Of a stretch of DNA of 5,266 bases, positions 3,747 to 5,266 are shown one piece after another. Numbering within the stretch: position 1 is the stretch's first letter; each line of letters starts with the position of its first letter. The notes under the pieces were generated by a model. It worked only from the letters and a program-made list of their open reading frames with translations. It made no database searches and was not told the DNA's origin. The stretch lies in NCBI GenBank assembly GCA_025455595.1, contig JALOMD010000485.1, forward strand, positions 1-5,266, read 5' to 3'. The stretch is from Cytophagales bacterium. GTDB lineage: Bacteria; Bacteroidota; Bacteroidia; Cytophagales; 172606-1. A program made the translations under genes and the position numbers.

Positions 3747-4097
3747 ATGCGCAGAACAAACGAACGAAAACACGAACGAAAACCGGATTTCATCGCCGAA
3801 GTGTCGTATTTGAGCACCGAAGAAGGCGGCAGGCGGAGCTACGCGGCATCGGGCTACCGGCCGCACCTGAAATTCGAGGGAAGCGACTATTTGACTTCGG
3901 GCGAGCAGCATTTCCCTGACCGTGAAAAAGTGTTGCCCGGCGAGACGGCAACGGCCGAAATCAGCATACTGAGCGTCGAAGTTTTCAAAAACAAGCTGTT
4001 CGTCGGCCAGCCGTTCGAGTTTTCAGAAGGAGGGAAGCTCATCGGACGTGGCCGAATCGTTGAAATTGTAAATTCGGATTTGCAAAAACCAGTATAG
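3747..4097 (+). CDS. Stand-alone EF-Tu domain III-like protein, 116 aa
   Basis: The frame from ATG 3747 to TAG 4095-4097 encodes a protein matching the C-terminal beta-barrel (domain III) of elongation factor Tu. FIAEVSYLSTEEGGR (15-29) corresponds to the EF-Tu segment with LSKEEGGRH, GYRP (36-39) to its GYRP, LPGE (63-66) to MPGD, and EGGKLIGRGRIVEI (94-107) to REGGRTVGAGVVTKI. The GTPase domain and domain II are absent, so it cannot bind GTP in the EF-Tu manner. In EF-Tu this domain contacts the aminoacyl-tRNA T-arm and EF-Ts, but whether this protein binds RNA or a partner is unknown. The start at 3747 is preferred because the frame upstream (from 3687) runs through the terminator hairpin and would add residues unlike this family. 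The N-terminus (MRRTNERKHERKP) is basic and carries a 12-bp duplication. Confidence 0.85.
   Translation: MRRTNERKHERKPDFIAEVSYLSTEEGGRRSYAASGYRPHLKFEGSDYLTSGEQHFPDREKVLPGETATAEISILSVEVFKNKLFVGQPFEFSEGGKLIGRGRIVEIVNSDLQKPV
3760..3783 (+). repeat. 12-bp perfect tandem duplication within the coding sequence
   Basis: ACGAACGAAAAC occurs twice in direct succession (3760-3771 and 3772-3783). Twelve bases keep the frame, giving the repeated protein motif ERK (NERK then HERK) at residues 5-12 of the EF-Tu-like protein. It lengthens the basic N-terminal tail. Confidence 0.7.
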
Positions 4098-4099
4098 CC

Positions 4100-4186
4100 C
4101 TCCGCGTCCTTTGCGAAAACCTTCGCGCCTTTGCGAGCATTTTTTCACGCAAAGGCGCAAAGAAAAACCACAAAGCACGCAAAGAG
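4100..4186. repeat. 87-bp fold-back element made of CTTTGCG motifs
   Basis: The inner stem pairs CTTCGCGCCTTTGCG (4121-4135) with CGCAAAGGCGCAAAG (4148-4162), with one mismatch and a 12-nt loop containing a T-run. The outer halves (from CTCC at 4100 and up to GAG at 4186) pair imperfectly and repeat the CTTTGCG motif. It begins 3 bp after the stop of the EF-Tu-like gene. The T-run sits in the loop and not after the stem, so it is not a standard terminator. Confidence 0.6.
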
Positions 4187-4217
4187 AAAAACAATGACCT
4201 GCCCCATCAACTGCTTT

Positions 4218-4259
4218 CACTGACCACTAACGACTTATCACTTATTACTAATGACTGCC
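4218..4259. repeat. Six-unit heptamer array abutting the oxidoreductase start (NACTNNN)
   Basis: Six consecutive 7-bp units, CACTGAC, CACTAAC, GACTTAT, CACTTAT, TACTAAT and GACTGCC, keep exact register and end directly at the ATG at 4260. The ACT core is the reverse complement of the AGT core found after two upstream genes. The fifth and sixth units create an extra in-frame ATG at 4251. Confidence 0.65.
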
Positions 4260-5266
4260 ATGAATAAAAAATCCTCTTCCCGTCGGGCGTTCATCCGGCA
4301 AAGTTCGCTGGCGGTGGCCGGTTTCTCCATTGTGCCGCGCCACGTGCTGGGCAAAGGCTTCGTGCCGCCCTCCGACAAGCTCAACATCGCGGCCGTGGGC
4401 TGCGGCGGCAAGGCCGACTTCAACATCCAGCAGGCGTTCAACAATGGCAGCGACAACATCGTGGCCCTGTGCGACGTGGACGACCGCATGGCGAAAAAAT
4501 ACCGCGAAAAATTCCCGAAAGCCCCGTACTACAAGGATTTCCGCCAGATGTTTGCGAAAGAAGCCAAGAACATTGACGCGGTGATAGTAACCACCCCCGA
4601 CCACATGCATTACCCGGTGGCAATGGCCGCCATGCAGCTTGGCAAGCACGTCTATGTGGAAAAGCCCCTTACGCACGACATCTGGGAGGCCCGCCAACTT
4701 ACCGAGGCTGCCCGCCGCTACAAATTGGTGACCCAAATGGGCAACCAAGGCAGCAGCGGCAAAGGCACCCGCGTGACCGAGGCCATTGTGCAGTCGGGCA
4801 TGATTGGCGACGTACATACGGTGGAGGTCTGGACTAACCGCCCCACGTGGCCGCAGGGTGTGCAGTCGCCGAAAGACAAGGGTGAGAAGCAACCCGTGCC
4901 GCCGGAAGTAAGCTGGGACTTATGGCTCGGCACGGCTCCTTACCGCGACTATCACGAGGCGTACATGCCGTTCCGGTGGCGGGGTTACTGGGATTTTGGC
5001 ACCGGAGCCTTGGGCGACATGGGCTGCCACTTCATGGACGTGCCGTTCCGGGCGTTGAAACTGGGCTATCCCACGTCGGTCGAATGCTCGGCGAGCCAAG
5101 TGTTCGCCGACTTTTTCAAGGAATCGGTTTTCGAGGACGTAGGGCCGTCGGCCACAACCATCCACTTGAAATTCCCGAACCCGAAAGGCGGCAAAGAACT
5201 GAGCCTGAACTGGTACGACGGCGGCATCCGCCCGGCCCTGCCCGACGGCTGCGACTATGAGAAAGT
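4260..5266 (+). CDS. Tat-exported Gfo/Idh/MocA-family NAD(P)-dependent oxidoreductase (3' end outside window)
   Basis: The frame is open to the right edge, giving 335 residues; family members of this exported kind are usually ~430-470. The N-terminus has a twin-arginine signal, SRRAFIRQSSLAVAGF (7-22), so the folded protein probably goes to the periplasm. The Rossmann fold follows, with AVGCGG (45-50) as nucleotide-binding loop, CDVD (71-74) at the end of the second strand, TTPDHMH (111-117) and the family signature EKP (134-136), whose Lys is normally catalytic. GALGDMGCHFMD places D253, H257 and D260 in the usual substrate and cofactor region of the C-terminal domain. Such enzymes oxidise or epimerise sugars or inositols, but the substrate cannot be read from the sequence. 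A 7-bp repeat array ends at this ATG. ATG 4251 is an in-frame alternative adding three residues, but it lies inside the array. Confidence 0.92.
   Translation, partial: MNKKSSSRRAFIRQSSLAVAGFSIVPRHVLGKGFVPPSDKLNIAAVGCGGKADFNIQQAFNNGSDNIVALCDVDDRMAKKYREKFPKAPYYKDFRQMFAKEAKNIDAVIVTTPDHMHYPVAMAAMQLGKHVYVEKPLTHDIWEARQLTEAARRYKLVTQMGNQGSSGKGTRVTEAIVQSGMIGDVHTVEVWTNRPTWPQGVQSPKDKGEKQPVPPEVSWDLWLGTAPYRDYHEAYMPFRWRGYWDFGTGALGDMGCHFMDVPFRALKLGYPTSVECSASQVFADFFKESVFEDVGPSATTIHLKFPNPKGGKELSLNWYDGGIRPALPDGCDYEK

Noticed and set aside
4248..4892. Minus-strand open frame of 214 codons opposite the oxidoreductase gene
   Set aside because: The plus-strand frame has a Tat signal, nucleotide-binding loop and EKP signature. 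The antisense translation is His/Val-rich with no motif.
1..5266. A new defence, secretion or biosynthetic gene system
   Set aside because: The five genes seen are an unknown tail, a small basic protein, a peptidase, an EF-Tu-like domain and an oxidoreductase, in separate transcription units. Nothing links them into one functional system.

Overview
The window looks like a chromosomal segment of a Bacteroidota bacterium, probably of the Cytophagia/Saprospiria type. The reasons are moderately GC-rich genes, no Shine-Dalgarno sequences before the start codons, one clear TTTG/TAnnTTTG Bacteroidota promoter, a Tat-exported Gfo/Idh/MocA oxidoreductase, and intergenic spaces packed with fold-back repeats and degenerate 7-bp repeats. 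The genus cannot be fixed from the sequence alone.

Layout. Positions 1-230 hold the disordered C-terminal tail of an unrecognised plus-strand gene, followed by a strong bidirectional terminator (336-374). Two adjoining 140-bp palindromic elements (400-539 and 546-685) lie between this terminator and a second one (694-726). The second terminator serves a minus-strand gene at 752-910 encoding a 52-residue, very basic small protein, driven from a promoter near 996-1027. Positions 911-1478 contain that promoter and then a dense run of repeats: a 127-bp fold-back (1139-1265), several hairpins and two heptamer arrays. This run reaches to within 4 bp of the ATG of a complete M3-family zinc metallopeptidase (1479-3512). 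After it come another heptamer array, a hairpin repeat, a 96-bp fold-back and an intrinsic terminator (3671-3702). A stand-alone EF-Tu domain III-like protein follows (3747-4097), then a fold-back (4100-4186) and a six-unit heptamer array (4218-4259). That array ends exactly at the ATG of a Gfo/Idh/MocA oxidoreductase, which runs off the right edge.

How the genes relate. The peptidase, the EF-Tu-like protein and the oxidoreductase share a strand but are separated by terminators or repeats, so they are probably independent units and not one operon. The peptidase should finish off cytoplasmic oligopeptides. The EF-Tu-like and 52-residue proteins may belong to translation, but that is inference. 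The oxidoreductase is probably periplasmic and acts on a sugar-like substrate.

No defence system, mobile-element transposase, CRISPR array or RNA gene was found. The most unusual content is the organised repeat architecture: 7-bp arrays touching gene ends with a fixed outward polarity, and near-identical hairpins framing the peptidase gene.
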